From contig NZ_FOOG01000002.1 in assembly GCF_900113125.1 (NCBI RefSeq), forward strand, positions 161,948-225,947: a DNA stretch of 64,000 nucleotides, in the 5' to 3' direction. The notes under the pieces were generated by a model. It was not told the DNA's origin. It worked only from the letters and a program-made list of their open reading frames with translations, and did no database searches. Shown here piece after piece: positions 19,032 to 27,930 of the stretch (its first letter is position 1; each line of letters starts with the position of its first letter). The stretch comes from Halobacillus alkaliphilus (GTDB lineage: Bacteria > Bacillota > Bacilli > Bacillales > Halobacillaceae). The position numbers were made by a program, and so were the translations under genes.

Positions 19032-19103
19032 GATATTTTAGTAGAATCATGTTGTTTTTTATAATACAAATCCCAACATTTTTTGAACATTTCTAATAAT
19101 TTA

Positions 19104-19136
19104 TTATAAAAAAGAGAGAGGAAAGTCCCTCTCTCT
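19104..19136 (-). terminator. Terminator overlapping the capB stop codon
   Basis: Arms AGAGAGAGG and CCTCTCTCT (19113-19136) around a six-base loop, followed on the minus strand by T6. The kinase stop codon (19135-19137) shares two bases with the hairpin. It should cut transcription between kinase and phosphatase genes. Confidence 0.75.
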
Positions 19137-19842
19137 AGTTTCCGTAATAATAATAGTAGTTACTGTCTTTAGCATCCATATCATTGAGTACCACACCAAG
19201 AATATTGGCTCTCGATTGTTCCAATTGTTCTTTCGCTTTACCAGCTGCTTCCTGTTCGGTCTGCTTGCTGCGCACAACCAGTAACGCGCCATCTACAAAC
19301 TTAGATAGCACCTGAGAGTCGGCAACCGCTAATACAGGTGGCGTATCAAAGATGATTATATCATAGTGTTCTTTAGCTTCTTCAATTAACTTTTCCATCA
19401 TCGTTGAACCTAGTAATTCAGAAGGGTTCGGGGGGATCGGACCAGATGGAAGAAGATCTAGATTCTCTATGCGGCTTTCTTTTGCTAGTTCTTTCAGAGA
19501 ACGATTCCTTACTAGATAATTACTCAACCCAGAGGTATTATCAGCACGGAAAGTGTAATGCACGGTAGGTTTACGTAGGTCGGCATCGACCAGCAAAACT
19601 TTCTTACCTTGTTGCGCAAATACCACAGCCACATTAGCGGTTGTCAAAGACTTCCCTTCCGACGGACCAGCAGACGTAACAATCATGGTTTCTAGTTCTT
19701 TATCGACAGAGGCAAATTGTAAATTGGTACGGATAGTCCGGTATTGTTCTGAAATCGGAGATTTAGGATTGTCATTTGCAATAATGGTTCGGACTGACGT
19801 TTGTTGGTTCTTTTGCTTTTTGTTAAGCGCCAATAGATTCAC
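19135..19842 (-). CDS. capB: Capsular tyrosine-protein kinase (BY-kinase, CapB/YwqD)
   Basis: Cytoplasmic bacterial tyrosine kinase of 235 aa that works with the membrane modulator encoded just upstream to control chain length and export. Walker A is AGPSEGKS (58-65), Walker A' is LLVDADLR (83-90) and Walker B is IIIFDTPP. The C-terminus ends in a tyrosine cluster NYYYYYGN, the autophosphorylation site. An RTIRTNLQFAS segment matches the family's oligomerisation helix. The start overlaps the end of capA by 20 bases. It is the expected substrate of the downstream PHP phosphatase. Confidence 0.93.
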   Translation of the reverse strand: MNLLALNKKQKNQQTSVRTIIANDNPKSPISEQYRTIRTNLQFASVDKELETMIVTSAGPSEGKSLTTANVAVVFAQQGKKVLLVDADLRKPTVHYTFRADNTSGLSNYLVRNRSLKELAKESRIENLDLLPSGPIPPNPSELLGSTMMEKLIEEAKEHYDIIIFDTPPVLAVADSQVLSKFVDGALLVVRSKQTEQEAAGKAKEQLEQSRANILGVVLNDMDAKDSNYYYYYGN

Positions 19843-20581
19843 TCCTTACCTTTGTGTCTTCAGTCTTTTTTCTTGAAGGGCGACGCTCCGGCAAATCTTC
19901 TTCTGTAATGGTCGAAACAACACCCATAACAGGAAGGTCTAGATGACTTTCTATATCTTCTTCAGATTTAAGCGTATTATCCAAATACTCCAGTAAGAAG
20001 GCCAGTCCCACTCCTGCCATTAATCCAATCACCAGGCCGATAGCGATATTCAGTAATGGTTTTGGACTCACTTGTGTTGGTGTCGAACCAACAGCCGCTT
20101 CGGATAAAACATTCACGTTATCTACATTCATTAATTGAGGAATGTCTTCTTTAAACACCTGCACAGTTGTATTGGCGATCGCAGCCGCCAGCTGAGGATC
20201 CTCATCTGTTACGACAACATTAACCACCTGAGATTGTTCAGCGTTAGAAACTTGAAGCTTATTAGATAAAGCCCCTGATGTTATGTCTAACCCTAATTCT
20301 TCAACCACTTGATCTAGGATCCTAGGACTTTTAATTATTACGTTATATGTATTTATTAAGTCGATATTAGTTTGTAATTCGTTACCTTCATAAATATTAT
20401 TTTGCGACTGCGATTGAGATTGATTTACAATGAATTGGGATGAAGCTTCATAAGACGGCGTTAACACAAAGAAGGTGACTAAAGCACTAATAATCGCCGC
20501 TCCGACAGCAAGACCAATAATAAGTAAAAAACGTTTTTTCAGAACCTCAAATATTTCCTTAAGGGATATTGTTTCTTCCAT
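19823..20581 (-). CDS. capA: Chain-length determinant / kinase activator (CapA/YwqC, Wzz family)
   Basis: Membrane protein of 252 aa. It has a cytoplasmic N-terminus MEETISLKEIFEVLKKRF, a first membrane helix at about 18-40, an extracellular Wzz domain, and a second helix at about 175-195 preceded by the proline-rich SPKPLLN. The C-terminal cytoplasmic tail that activates the BY-kinase carries EEDIESHLDLPVMGVVSTI. It is the first gene of the capsule operon, with TGGAGG four to nine bases from the ATG and an extended -10 promoter directly upstream. Confidence 0.92.
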   Translation of the reverse strand: MEETISLKEIFEVLKKRFLLIIGLAVGAAIISALVTFFVLTPSYEASSQFIVNQSQSQSQNNIYEGNELQTNIDLINTYNVIIKSPRILDQVVEELGLDITSGALSNKLQVSNAEQSQVVNVVVTDEDPQLAAAIANTTVQVFKEDIPQLMNVDNVNVLSEAAVGSTPTQVSPKPLLNIAIGLVIGLMAGVGLAFLLEYLDNTLKSEEDIESHLDLPVMGVVSTITEEDLPERRPSRKKTEDTKVRSESIGA

Positions 20582-20623
20582 TACTAAACCTCCAGATATT
20601 GTCGATTTTCAAAACATAGAGTC

Positions 20624-20629
20624 ATTATA
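20624..20629 (-). promoter_or_regulatory. Extended -10 promoter of the capAB operon
   Basis: The minus strand reads TGATATAAT, a consensus -10 with the extended TGn element. No good -35 is present, so an activator may be needed. The predicted start is about 36 bases ahead of the capA ATG, leaving a short leader with the GGAGG site. Confidence 0.65.
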
Positions 20630-20689
20630 TCATAGATAAATATGGGAATGAGTGCACACTTGTTAATTTTTCAAATAGTTTACAATTTA

Positions 20690-20703
20690 CAGACTAAAGT
20701 CTG
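20690..20703. promoter_or_regulatory. Small inverted repeat upstream of capA promoter
   Basis: CAGACTAAAGTCTG is a perfect 6-bp-arm inverted repeat about 60 bases upstream of the -10 element, a position suited to a regulator. No regulator family is recognised. Confidence 0.35.
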
Positions 20704-20761
20704 GTGACCGAATGCACAAAAAACCATAACATAGTTTATATCGACAGAATAAGTGCATAAT

Positions 20762-20819
20762 TAAATAGATAAAAAGGCAGGATAATATTCCATTATTATC
20801 CTGCCTTTTTATCTATTTA
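20762..20819. repeat. Perfect 26-bp-arm palindrome in divergent intergenic region
   Basis: The left arm 20762-20787 and right arm 20794-20819 are exact inverted copies with the loop TTCCAT. The stem core is AAAAAGGCAGGATAATA. It looks like a bidirectional terminator, with T-runs at both ends, but it lies between two divergently transcribed genes, where no upstream gene needs terminating. The remainder of 20830-21260 is very AT-rich and no gene was seen in it. An unseen small RNA or an attenuated leader is possible. Confidence 0.7.
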
Positions 20820-21261
20820 TTGATTTTGTATCTATTGTAATTCAGATCATAAGTAATAATAGACTGATAAAGAGAAGCAGTAAATAAATCTAATACTATT
20901 TATATATATGTAGTAATGAATAAATGGATTGTAAAAAGAGGACCTACTGTGAAGTAAGTATAAAGATACTGTTTCTATATTATCTACTATTTTTATTGGT
21001 TCTATATTTACGACTTAATTGTATGCTTATTCCCTCTATCTACTACGTTAATTTCATTTCTTATCTATAGGAAAACCTAATATAAATGAAATGGATTTCC
21101 ATAATATGTAATTTGATTATGTGGTCGATTATATAAAATTTCCACACTTTTGTAACCAATACGAAAATTTCATAGAGGCTACAGTCTAGTAAACCCGCGT
21201 CCTATACCCATTTTATGAATCTCGCAAACCCTCTGTCATTTAATTGTTACACAACTGTAAA

Positions 21262-21289
21262 TTCATGACGTAAATTGTTGTGATACATT
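21262..21289 (+). promoter_or_regulatory. Candidate promoter for the NlpC/P60-SLH gene
   Basis: TTCATG (21262-21267), 16 bases, then TACATT (21284-21289) with an extended TGA before it. This leaves a leader of about 45 bases containing AGGGGG ahead of the ATG. The match to consensus is moderate. Confidence 0.4.
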
Positions 21290-21338
21290 AGAAAAGGATT
21301 AAGAGAGACGAAAAAAATTTCAGGGGGATTAATAATTT

Positions 21339-22316
21339 ATGAAGAAAGCTCTTATGTCGTTGCTCGCATTTTCTATGGTTTTTCTACTGTTCGTACCTAA
21401 CTCTTTAGCAGGCTCAAGAATTGGGAACCAAATAGTAGATCTAGCATTCAAGTACGACTATGCACCCTATGTTTGGGGCGGTACTTCAACAAGCGGATTT
21501 GATTGTTCAGGATATACGCAGTATGTATATGATAAGGCAGGCATTGATCTACCTCGTACATCTAGATCACAGTATGGCGAAGGAGATTATGTAAGGCGTT
21601 CAAACTTGCAGCCTGGCGATCTAGTATTCTTCGGAGATCCAATCTGGCACGTAGGGATATACATAGGAAACAACAAAATGATTTCTGCTGAAAATCCGAG
21701 TGACGACATAACCGTAGCTTCTCTTACTGGTTACTGGGACCGTAACTACCGCGGCGCTAAGCGTGTAGCTGATGTCGGCGTATCCAGTAGTTCACTTCCA
21801 ACTGGAAGCTATCACGATCTTGACAGCAATCACTGGTCTGCAGATGCTGTAAGTTCACTAAGTAAACAGGGTATTATTGATGGTTATGACGGAGATCTAT
21901 TCAAGCCTAAAAACGATGTAACTCGTGCGGAAGCCGCTAAAATGCTTGCCGATGCGCTTGATTTAGACAACGGTTCAGGCTCAAGCTTTAATGATGTATC
22001 TTCTTCTCACTGGGCTTCTGACTATATTGAAGCTGCAGCCGATGAAGGCTATCTATCAGGCTATGGAGATGGTAGTTTCAAACCTAGCCAATCGATCACT
22101 CGTGCGGAAATTGCATCAATCTTCGCTAGAGCATTTAATTTAAACTCTTATGGAAGCAACCCATTCTATGATGTCAGCAGCAGTCACTGGGCGTATGACG
22201 ATATTAAAGCCCTTAATGCAAATGATATTACAGAGGGTTATGAAGATGGTTCATTCCGAGTAAACAACGAAGCTACTCGTAGTGAGTTCGCAGTATTCTT
22301 ATACCGCGCTTTGTAA
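21339..22316 (+). CDS. SLH-anchored NlpC/P60 cell wall endopeptidase
   Basis: Secreted 325-aa protein with signal peptide MKKALMSLLAFSMVFLLFVPNSLA (cleavage near 25). An NlpC/P60 domain at about 28-145 has catalytic Cys56 in FDCSGY and His104 in HVGIYIG. The third polar residue is less clear because the usual histidine position reads MISAEN. Three C-terminal SLH domains (about 158-325) end in TRAEAAKM, TRAEIASIF and TRSEFAVFL. It should cleave gamma-D-Glu/diamino acid peptide bonds while bound to the pyruvylated wall polymer. It is transcribed divergently from the capsule operon and ends at a strong terminator. Confidence 0.92.
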   Translation: MKKALMSLLAFSMVFLLFVPNSLAGSRIGNQIVDLAFKYDYAPYVWGGTSTSGFDCSGYTQYVYDKAGIDLPRTSRSQYGEGDYVRRSNLQPGDLVFFGDPIWHVGIYIGNNKMISAENPSDDITVASLTGYWDRNYRGAKRVADVGVSSSSLPTGSYHDLDSNHWSADAVSSLSKQGIIDGYDGDLFKPKNDVTRAEAAKMLADALDLDNGSGSSFNDVSSSHWASDYIEAAADEGYLSGYGDGSFKPSQSITRAEIASIFARAFNLNSYGSNPFYDVSSSHWAYDDIKALNANDITEGYEDGSFRVNNEATRSEFAVFLYRAL

Positions 22317-22328
22317 GTTTTTAAACCT

Positions 22329-22370
22329 AAAAAAGCCTTTTTTCCTGAAAATAAGAAAAAAGGCTTTTTT
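22329..22370 (+). terminator. Bidirectional terminator
   Basis: AAAAAAGCCTTTTTT and its inverted copy separated by 12 bases, followed by a T run, directly behind the NlpC/P60-SLH stop codon. Confidence 0.85.
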
Positions 22371-22502
22371 ATTTCTCTAGTTTTTCTCTTTCTTCTCTTA
22401 AAAATATACCTAGTTTCTTCTATTATATATAGCTGCTTAGCTTCCTCTTTTTCTTTACTTCTTTGCATTACCTTCCGTGAGCCAGAACTATCGTCTTTAA
22501 GA

Positions 22503-22697
22503 CTACTCTCTATTAATTAATGACATCACCTTCCCTAGAATAAGAAGAGCTATCCACACTACTCCTCCCCCGCCCAGCGAATAAATCACTCCTGTAATAA
22601 AGCGATTCGACGTAATATATGTATGAATAAAACCCGTAATTTGGCTATCAAGCATCAGATAGCTCAAAAGCACAACAAAAACTAGTAATGTTCTCAT
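22503..22697 (-). CDS. Small two-helix membrane protein of unknown function
   Basis: A 64-aa hydrophobic protein with two predicted membrane helices (about 3-22 and 33-58) joined by a short polar loop and ending KVMSLINRE. The GTG at 22706 would sit directly against the ribosome site, so the ATG at 22697, nine bases after GGGTGA, is preferred. It lies alone between two SLH protein genes. No family was recognised. It could be a membrane factor for surface protein export, but nothing in the sequence shows that. Confidence 0.55.
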   Translation of the reverse strand: MRTLLVFVVLLSYLMLDSQITGFIHTYITSNRFITGVIYSLGGGGVVWIALLILGKVMSLINRE

Positions 22698-23020
22698 AAA
22701 TGGCACTCACCCGTCTTCTCTCTTCTTCATATACTACCCTCCTAAATACTATTCTCCTTTAAAGCGCAGGGATTGGCCTTGTTTTTAAGGGTTCAAAAAT
22801 TTTCTATTCCTTCATTACGACTGTAGAAAAAACACGCCAAAAATGTAAGACTCCTTTATATGTTCATCTTGACTTTACATTTAAACTCCCTAATCCTGAA
22901 GGATTCATTGCCAGAAAGGCTGGTCATCTTCTATAGCATAAAGTTAAAAGGCTCTACTATTGCATACAACTATGTAGAAGTTAATGCATACTTTTTTTAA
23001 TTTTATGCATCCCTATATCG

Positions 23021-23204
23021 CAAGGTCCGGAGAGGGACGGTGAGACTCCTGTGGGATAAACATGATCGGTGAGACCCCGGAAGGCTTTAGCCTGAGGCCC
23101 TGCAGGACGCAGGGTCGTTCGACGTTGCCACACGATGTGGCGGTCTTAGTGGAACCTCCACTGTGTTGAGCCCACGGAAAGCGAATCGTACCCCGGAGGA
23201 CCTT
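23021..23204 (+). repeat. Interspersed GC-rich repeat, family B long form
   Basis: One of four family B copies. It begins AAGGTCC and ends GGACCTT, forming a closing stem, and contains the shared blocks GACTCCTGTGGGAT, ATGATCGGTGAGA and CGGAAAGCGA. Like the copy at 53.9 kb, it carries an extra internal hairpin segment with CCTGCAGGACGCAGGG. The rest of the 22698-23305 spacer shows no gene. Peptides read from it are an artefact. Confidence 0.85.
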
Positions 23205-23249
23205 CATCTTATAATTAATTAAGTACCTAATTAGAGATCCAAAGATCGT

Positions 23250-23300
23250 AAAAAAAGAAGCAGCTGAGGCTCATCTAAGCCTCAGCTGCTTCTTTTTTTT
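23250..23300 (-). terminator. Bidirectional terminator of the large subtilase gene
   Basis: AAGAAGCAGCTGAGGCT and its inverted copy around ATCTA, with A and T runs on both sides, five bases past the subtilase stop codon. Confidence 0.9.
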
Positions 23301-23305
23301 CTTAC

Positions 23306-26300
23306 TTAGTTAATGAAACGATCATCCTCAGCTTTTGCAAGGAACATCGCAAATTCAGCACGAGTCGTGTCACGGTCCAGCTTGAACGTTCCATCCGGGT
23401 AACCGATGGAAATCTTATTAGCTGCCAGCGTATTGATGTAATCATACGCCCAGTGATCAAGAGGCACGTCACTGAATCCGTCGTCGGTGCTGCCTTTCAG
23501 GTCATAAGCATCGACAAGGATTTTCGCCATTTCAGAACGCTTCAGGCTGGCTTTCGGATTAAAGTTTCCGTCCGGGGAACCAACCATAATTCCGCTTTCT
23601 GCAATAGCTGCGATATCAGCGTAGCCGTAATCGCCTTTTTTCACATCATTGAATTCTGGATCTTTGACATTGTCCGTGTCCAGGTCAAGGATACGAACGA
23701 TCATTTTCGCGGCATTCACACGGGAGATGTCGTCATTGGTTCCAAAATCTCCGTTTGGATAACCGAGGATGACTCCGCCCTCGTTCAGCTTCTGAATCAC
23801 TTCTTCTGCCCAGTAATCTTCTGGAATATCGTTAAAGGATTTAGCCTCTTTATCAGATTGATAGATTGTGATTTGCTTGGTCGTTGTATTTCCGGCCAAG
23901 TCCACTAGTTCAATCTCGAAGGAGTTTTTGCCTTCTTCCAGATTGACCGTTTCGTTAATCGTTTCTTCAATTGATCTCATTTCATATGGTTCTTTAAAGA
24001 CGTTCTTGTAAACTTCGCTGCCATCTACATAGAGACGAAGCTCGTCAAAGTTATCTTTCACATTCATTTCAAGATCCGCTTCTCCTTGATCGGTCGTCTG
24101 CGGTCCATCAATGGATAGAACTGGGTTCGTGGAATCTAACATGAACCTTCTAATGAAGGAAATGTCATTGCCACTGTCATCAACAGCTTTAAATTCAATT
24201 TCTTTGAATCCATCTTTCTTGAAGCTGATGGTTTCGCTGAAGTTGTAGCGCTGATTTGTTTTATCCCAGTCTAATTCGGCTTTTTCACCGTTGATTGTCA
24301 GGCTTTCCACCTGAGAATCGTCTTTTACATAGCCGGTTACTTCTACTTCTTTATTATTGGTTACGCTCAATGCTTCTGGAGTAAGGGCTGTCACGGCTGG
24401 AACCGTGCCATCTGCTTCTTCCATCGCATTGTCAGAAGTTGTGTTGCCTGCATAGTCATGGGCGACAACTTTTACATTAGTCGCTTCGTCTGGATTCTTA
24501 ACCGTGTAAGAATCAGCGTCAGATCCAAGAGATTTCTCGGAAACTAGTTTTCCATTCACGAGAACGTCGAAGTGAGAAAGTCCCGTATCTTCGTCAAAAG
24601 CATCCCAGTTGATCTGGCCGCTTTCCTGATCGTACGTTACTTCAAGCGATGGATCTACGGTGTCTACTTGAACTGGAATTTTCACAGATTGCCATTCGGC
24701 ATCCGGGAAGTCCACTTTCGATTTGATTTCGTAATAGTACTGACCATCTTCAACCACTTCGCCTTTCACTTTACCATCCCAGGCAGCCTCGAAGAATGTG
24801 TTGGTCAGTGGACCGGCACCGCCGTCAAAATAGTTTTTGCGGATGCCATCCTGCGTGCGGATCGTACGCAGTTCATTTTCGTTTTCATCAAGTACATTAA
24901 ATTCAACTTCCTTAGCATTTCTTAAGAAAGAAACGTCCGGAATGACACTTTCAAAGGACTCGTCTCCATCTGGAGAGAATCCAACATTGTCTTCAGACCC
25001 GGTTAGCGCTTCGTCTTTTCCTAGTAGTGGATCGACACCAACAAGCTGGTATCCATTACCATCCGGAGTAATTAACGCAGTCAGGCTGTAGAACGGCTCA
25101 CCTTCTGCATCGTAAATTGTGTCATCCACAATCGGTGCCTCATCCCATTCGCCGTTAAAGCCAACATATGGCACGGCAAGCGCTGGATTAGAGTCGTTTG
25201 GATCCTTCAGTTTAATGAATCCTTCTACAAAGTTTCCATTTTCAAAGATTTCATCAAGAGAGTCACCAAATAGAGACGTGACCGTATTGGACAGATCGAT
25301 CGTTACATTCAATTCAATCGTTGAATCGGCAGGCACGACGACCTGGTATCCATCTTTTACATTGGCACCATTTGGAGAAGAGATATCAATTGGGAATTCA
25401 CCATTATAGAAAGGTCCTTCCCCTTCAATGGATTCTTCTTTAAAGATCGCCTGAGATTCTACGGTGTTTTCACCATTTAGAGCTAAGTCTGTTTGTACAG
25501 AACCTTCGACGTTATAAACCGCATTTACATCACTTACGTTTCTAAGTTCTAGCGTAAATGATTCCTGCTGGTCCATTTCTTTCAGGGCAACTTTACCCAA
25601 TCCGGAGTCTTTCTCCGTCACGACAACTGGCGTCTCCATGGCAGCATGAAGATCCATAAGTCCCGCACCCTGGCGGCGTGGAGAATAATCTAGACCCAGC
25701 TCATAGTTGGAGTTGAGATTGCCTTGATCTTCTTGTGGAACGGATGTGTTTAATAGAATGTTTTTCGCCATTTCCACGCGGTTGTTTCCTTCAAGTGAGA
25801 ATTCTTTGTCAACACGCTGCATAACAAGCGCTGATCCGCCGGCTACGTGTGGTGCAGCCATGGATGTACCACTCTTCATGCCGTAGTCATCATCCTGTAA
25901 GGTCGATAGGATATTTCCGCCTGGTGCTGTAATTTCTGGTTTGAAATTAAGGTTAGGCGTTACACCCCAGGAAGAGAAGTTGGAAATCTGACCCGCTGCT
26001 GGGCTTTTAGCTACGACTTCTTCTCCCATGAACGCAATTTCCAGATTCTTTCCTTCATCTAAATAAGCTTTCAGCTCTAGCCCTGTTGCTTTTAAGATAC
26101 CTAGCTGAGGAATGTTAATTTCATCACTGGAAGCCATGCTGATGTAGCCGGATACGTTATTGTAAATAATAACGCCCACGGCTCCCTCTTCTTGAGCATT
26201 TAACGTTTTATCTACAAATGCAGATTCCCCGCGGCTGATTAATGCAATTTTCCCTTCGAGGTCCACTCCTTCAAAATCATTGGCCTCTGGGTTCTCTGTA

Positions 26301-27643
26301 GAATCTCCCGGCTTTCTCCCAAGCCCGGCATCCGCCACTTCGTAATAGTCCTCACCAAGCGTTTGTGGGGATACGCTGCTTGCATTTAGGAAAGGCACGG
26401 AATCCTTCGCTTCTCCATCTACACGTGTATTGAAACCTTCAAGCTCCAGGTATTCATTTTCAAACGAAGCTACCTGAAGGGATTCAGTAGCAAGTCCAGG
26501 TGCACCGACAAGCCCGATATCCGGGTTAGACGCATATGGATTGCCAAAGCCTGTTCCAAAACGATCGGAGTTACCTGCAGAGATGGCCATCATGATGCCA
26601 TTATCCACCGCACGTTTGATCGCTTTCTGTTCTGGTTCATCCGGTTCTACAAAGCTTGCTGTGGAACCGAGACTCATATTGATGACGTCTGCACCAAGCA
26701 GAATCGCGTCATCGATCGCTTTAATGTAAATATCACTATACGTCGAAGGCATTTCCGGGTCGTTACCGAAAACTTTCAGCCCTAGCAGCTGAGCTTCCGG
26801 AGCTACGCCCATCAAACCGCCTTCTGCTTCATTTCCGTTTGCTCCGACAATACCGGATACGTGCATCCCATGCTCACTTGCACCCGGACCAAGGTCCAGT
26901 ACAGTATTGTTCTCATCCGCATAGTTGCGGCCAAACGGTACTTTCTCTGTGAAGTATTTCCCTTTCAGTGCGCCTTCCCCTGTAAGGTCGGACACATCTT
27001 CCTGACTGATTTCTGTTTCTGTCTCTTCACTCAGAACCATGTCCTGGTGATCCGGGTCAATTCCTGTGTCAATAACCCCGATGGTCATGCCTTCGCCTTT
27101 ATACCCGTATTCTTCCCAGGTTTTTTGAGCTTTGACCAGTTCTTTACTATACAATAGATTTGGTTCTTCTGTTTCCGGACGATCGTATTCATGACTGATA
27201 TGTACGTCTTCGACTTCCGAAAGATTCTTAATTAATTCAATGGAACGGTACTCAACACTTCCGCTGAATCCATTCACAACAGTTGTGAAGCTTTCCTTAT
27301 AATCCATTGGTACGGAACTATTGGCAATGGATTTCTTCACGGCTTCCTGCTTTTGCAGAGCATCCTGCTGAAGTTTCTCTTTTTCATCTTTCGATAGATC
27401 CTGATAGTTGTTCGTTGATTCTATGGTTGGCTTTCCTTCTAATTCGACAATGACGCGGACTTTTTCTTTGGGATCATATTCCTTGTCCGAATTAATTTCT
27501 TTGGTTTTCTGGTCCTCTACCGTGATCTTGTCCGGCTTATCCAGATACTGCTCTGAATTCGATAATCCACTGGCTGCGAACACCGAGTTCGAAAAAGCGA
27601 GCAGGAAGATAAAGAACAAAATCAGACTCTTTTTCATGTTCAA
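23306..27643 (-). CDS. SLH-anchored Vpr-like subtilisin-family protease
   Basis: Secreted 1445-aa S8 peptidase. A signal peptide (1-24) is followed by an I9-like propeptide (about 62-152). The catalytic domain has Asp192 (VIDTGID), His258 (EHGMHVSG), oxyanion Asn358 and Ser594 (SGTSMAAPHV), with a protease-associated domain inserted at about 400-545. Fn3/C5a-peptidase-like and Ig-like domains follow (about 690-1255). Three C-terminal SLH domains (about 1262-1442) come last; only the third keeps TRAE, the first reading SRVN. The start is TTG at 27643, chosen because GGAGG lies eight bases ahead, whereas the ATG two codons later is 14 bases away. It may process surface proteins or feed on peptides. 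Confidence 0.93.
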   Translation of the reverse strand: MNMKKSLILFFIFLLAFSNSVFAASGLSNSEQYLDKPDKITVEDQKTKEINSDKEYDPKEKVRVIVELEGKPTIESTNNYQDLSKDEKEKLQQDALQKQEAVKKSIANSSVPMDYKESFTTVVNGFSGSVEYRSIELIKNLSEVEDVHISHEYDRPETEEPNLLYSKELVKAQKTWEEYGYKGEGMTIGVIDTGIDPDHQDMVLSEETETEISQEDVSDLTGEGALKGKYFTEKVPFGRNYADENNTVLDLGPGASEHGMHVSGIVGANGNEAEGGLMGVAPEAQLLGLKVFGNDPEMPSTYSDIYIKAIDDAILLGADVINMSLGSTASFVEPDEPEQKAIKRAVDNGIMMAISAGNSDRFGTGFGNPYASNPDIGLVGAPGLATESLQVASFENEYLELEGFNTRVDGEAKDSVPFLNASSVSPQTLGEDYYEVADAGLGRKPGDSTENPEANDFEGVDLEGKIALISRGESAFVDKTLNAQEEGAVGVIIYNNVSGYISMASSDEINIPQLGILKATGLELKAYLDEGKNLEIAFMGEEVVAKSPAAGQISNFSSWGVTPNLNFKPEITAPGGNILSTLQDDDYGMKSGTSMAAPHVAGGSALVMQRVDKEFSLEGNNRVEMAKNILLNTSVPQEDQGNLNSNYELGLDYSPRRQGAGLMDLHAAMETPVVVTEKDSGLGKVALKEMDQQESFTLELRNVSDVNAVYNVEGSVQTDLALNGENTVESQAIFKEESIEGEGPFYNGEFPIDISSPNGANVKDGYQVVVPADSTIELNVTIDLSNTVTSLFGDSLDEIFENGNFVEGFIKLKDPNDSNPALAVPYVGFNGEWDEAPIVDDTIYDAEGEPFYSLTALITPDGNGYQLVGVDPLLGKDEALTGSEDNVGFSPDGDESFESVIPDVSFLRNAKEVEFNVLDENENELRTIRTQDGIRKNYFDGGAGPLTNTFFEAAWDGKVKGEVVEDGQYYYEIKSKVDFPDAEWQSVKIPVQVDTVDPSLEVTYDQESGQINWDAFDEDTGLSHFDVLVNGKLVSEKSLGSDADSYTVKNPDEATNVKVVAHDYAGNTTSDNAMEEADGTVPAVTALTPEALSVTNNKEVEVTGYVKDDSQVESLTINGEKAELDWDKTNQRYNFSETISFKKDGFKEIEFKAVDDSGNDISFIRRFMLDSTNPVLSIDGPQTTDQGEADLEMNVKDNFDELRLYVDGSEVYKNVFKEPYEMRSIEETINETVNLEEGKNSFEIELVDLAGNTTTKQITIYQSDKEAKSFNDIPEDYWAEEVIQKLNEGGVILGYPNGDFGTNDDISRVNAAKMIVRILDLDTDNVKDPEFNDVKKGDYGYADIAAIAESGIMVGSPDGNFNPKASLKRSEMAKILVDAYDLKGSTDDGFSDVPLDHWAYDYINTLAANKISIGYPDGTFKLDRDTTRAEFAMFLAKAEDDRFIN

Positions 27644-27882
27644 ATGGTTGTCCTCCTTAGTTTTTCTATCAAAATACCTAAAATTACCCTCCTTTCTACT
27701 TTTTTACAACCTCAAGTATATTCAAATATTCATAAAATTACAAATTGTAACATGCAGGACATTGTCCTTATCCAGTGGAAATATCATGTAATGAATGAAG
27801 ATTCATAGTCTGAATATACTAGGTCCACACACCGGCATATTGTTTCCAAAACTTAACGTCATTCGTGTAGAAATGACAGGAC

Positions 27883-27894
27883 TTACCATGGTAA
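27883..27894. promoter_or_regulatory. 12-base palindrome upstream of secA2
   Basis: TTACCATGGTAA is a perfect palindrome 37 bases ahead of the secA2 start, in the 287-base divergent region between the large subtilase and secA2. It could be an operator. No convincing -35/-10 pair was identified around it. Confidence 0.3.
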
Positions 27895-27930
27895 AGTAAA
27901 AGATAACTACCTAACCAAGGAGCATCCACC

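Noticed and set aside
22238..22468. 76-codon minus-strand frame over the NlpC/P60-SLH terminator
   Set aside because: It is made by the A-rich terminator arms and the antisense of the SLH gene end.
23013..23207. Peptide-length open frames inside the GC-rich repeats (also 38756-39299, 49130-49580, 53770-54187)
   Set aside because: They follow the repeat sequence in several frames, lack ribosome sites and differ between copies by frame; the repeats are better seen as non-coding structured elements.
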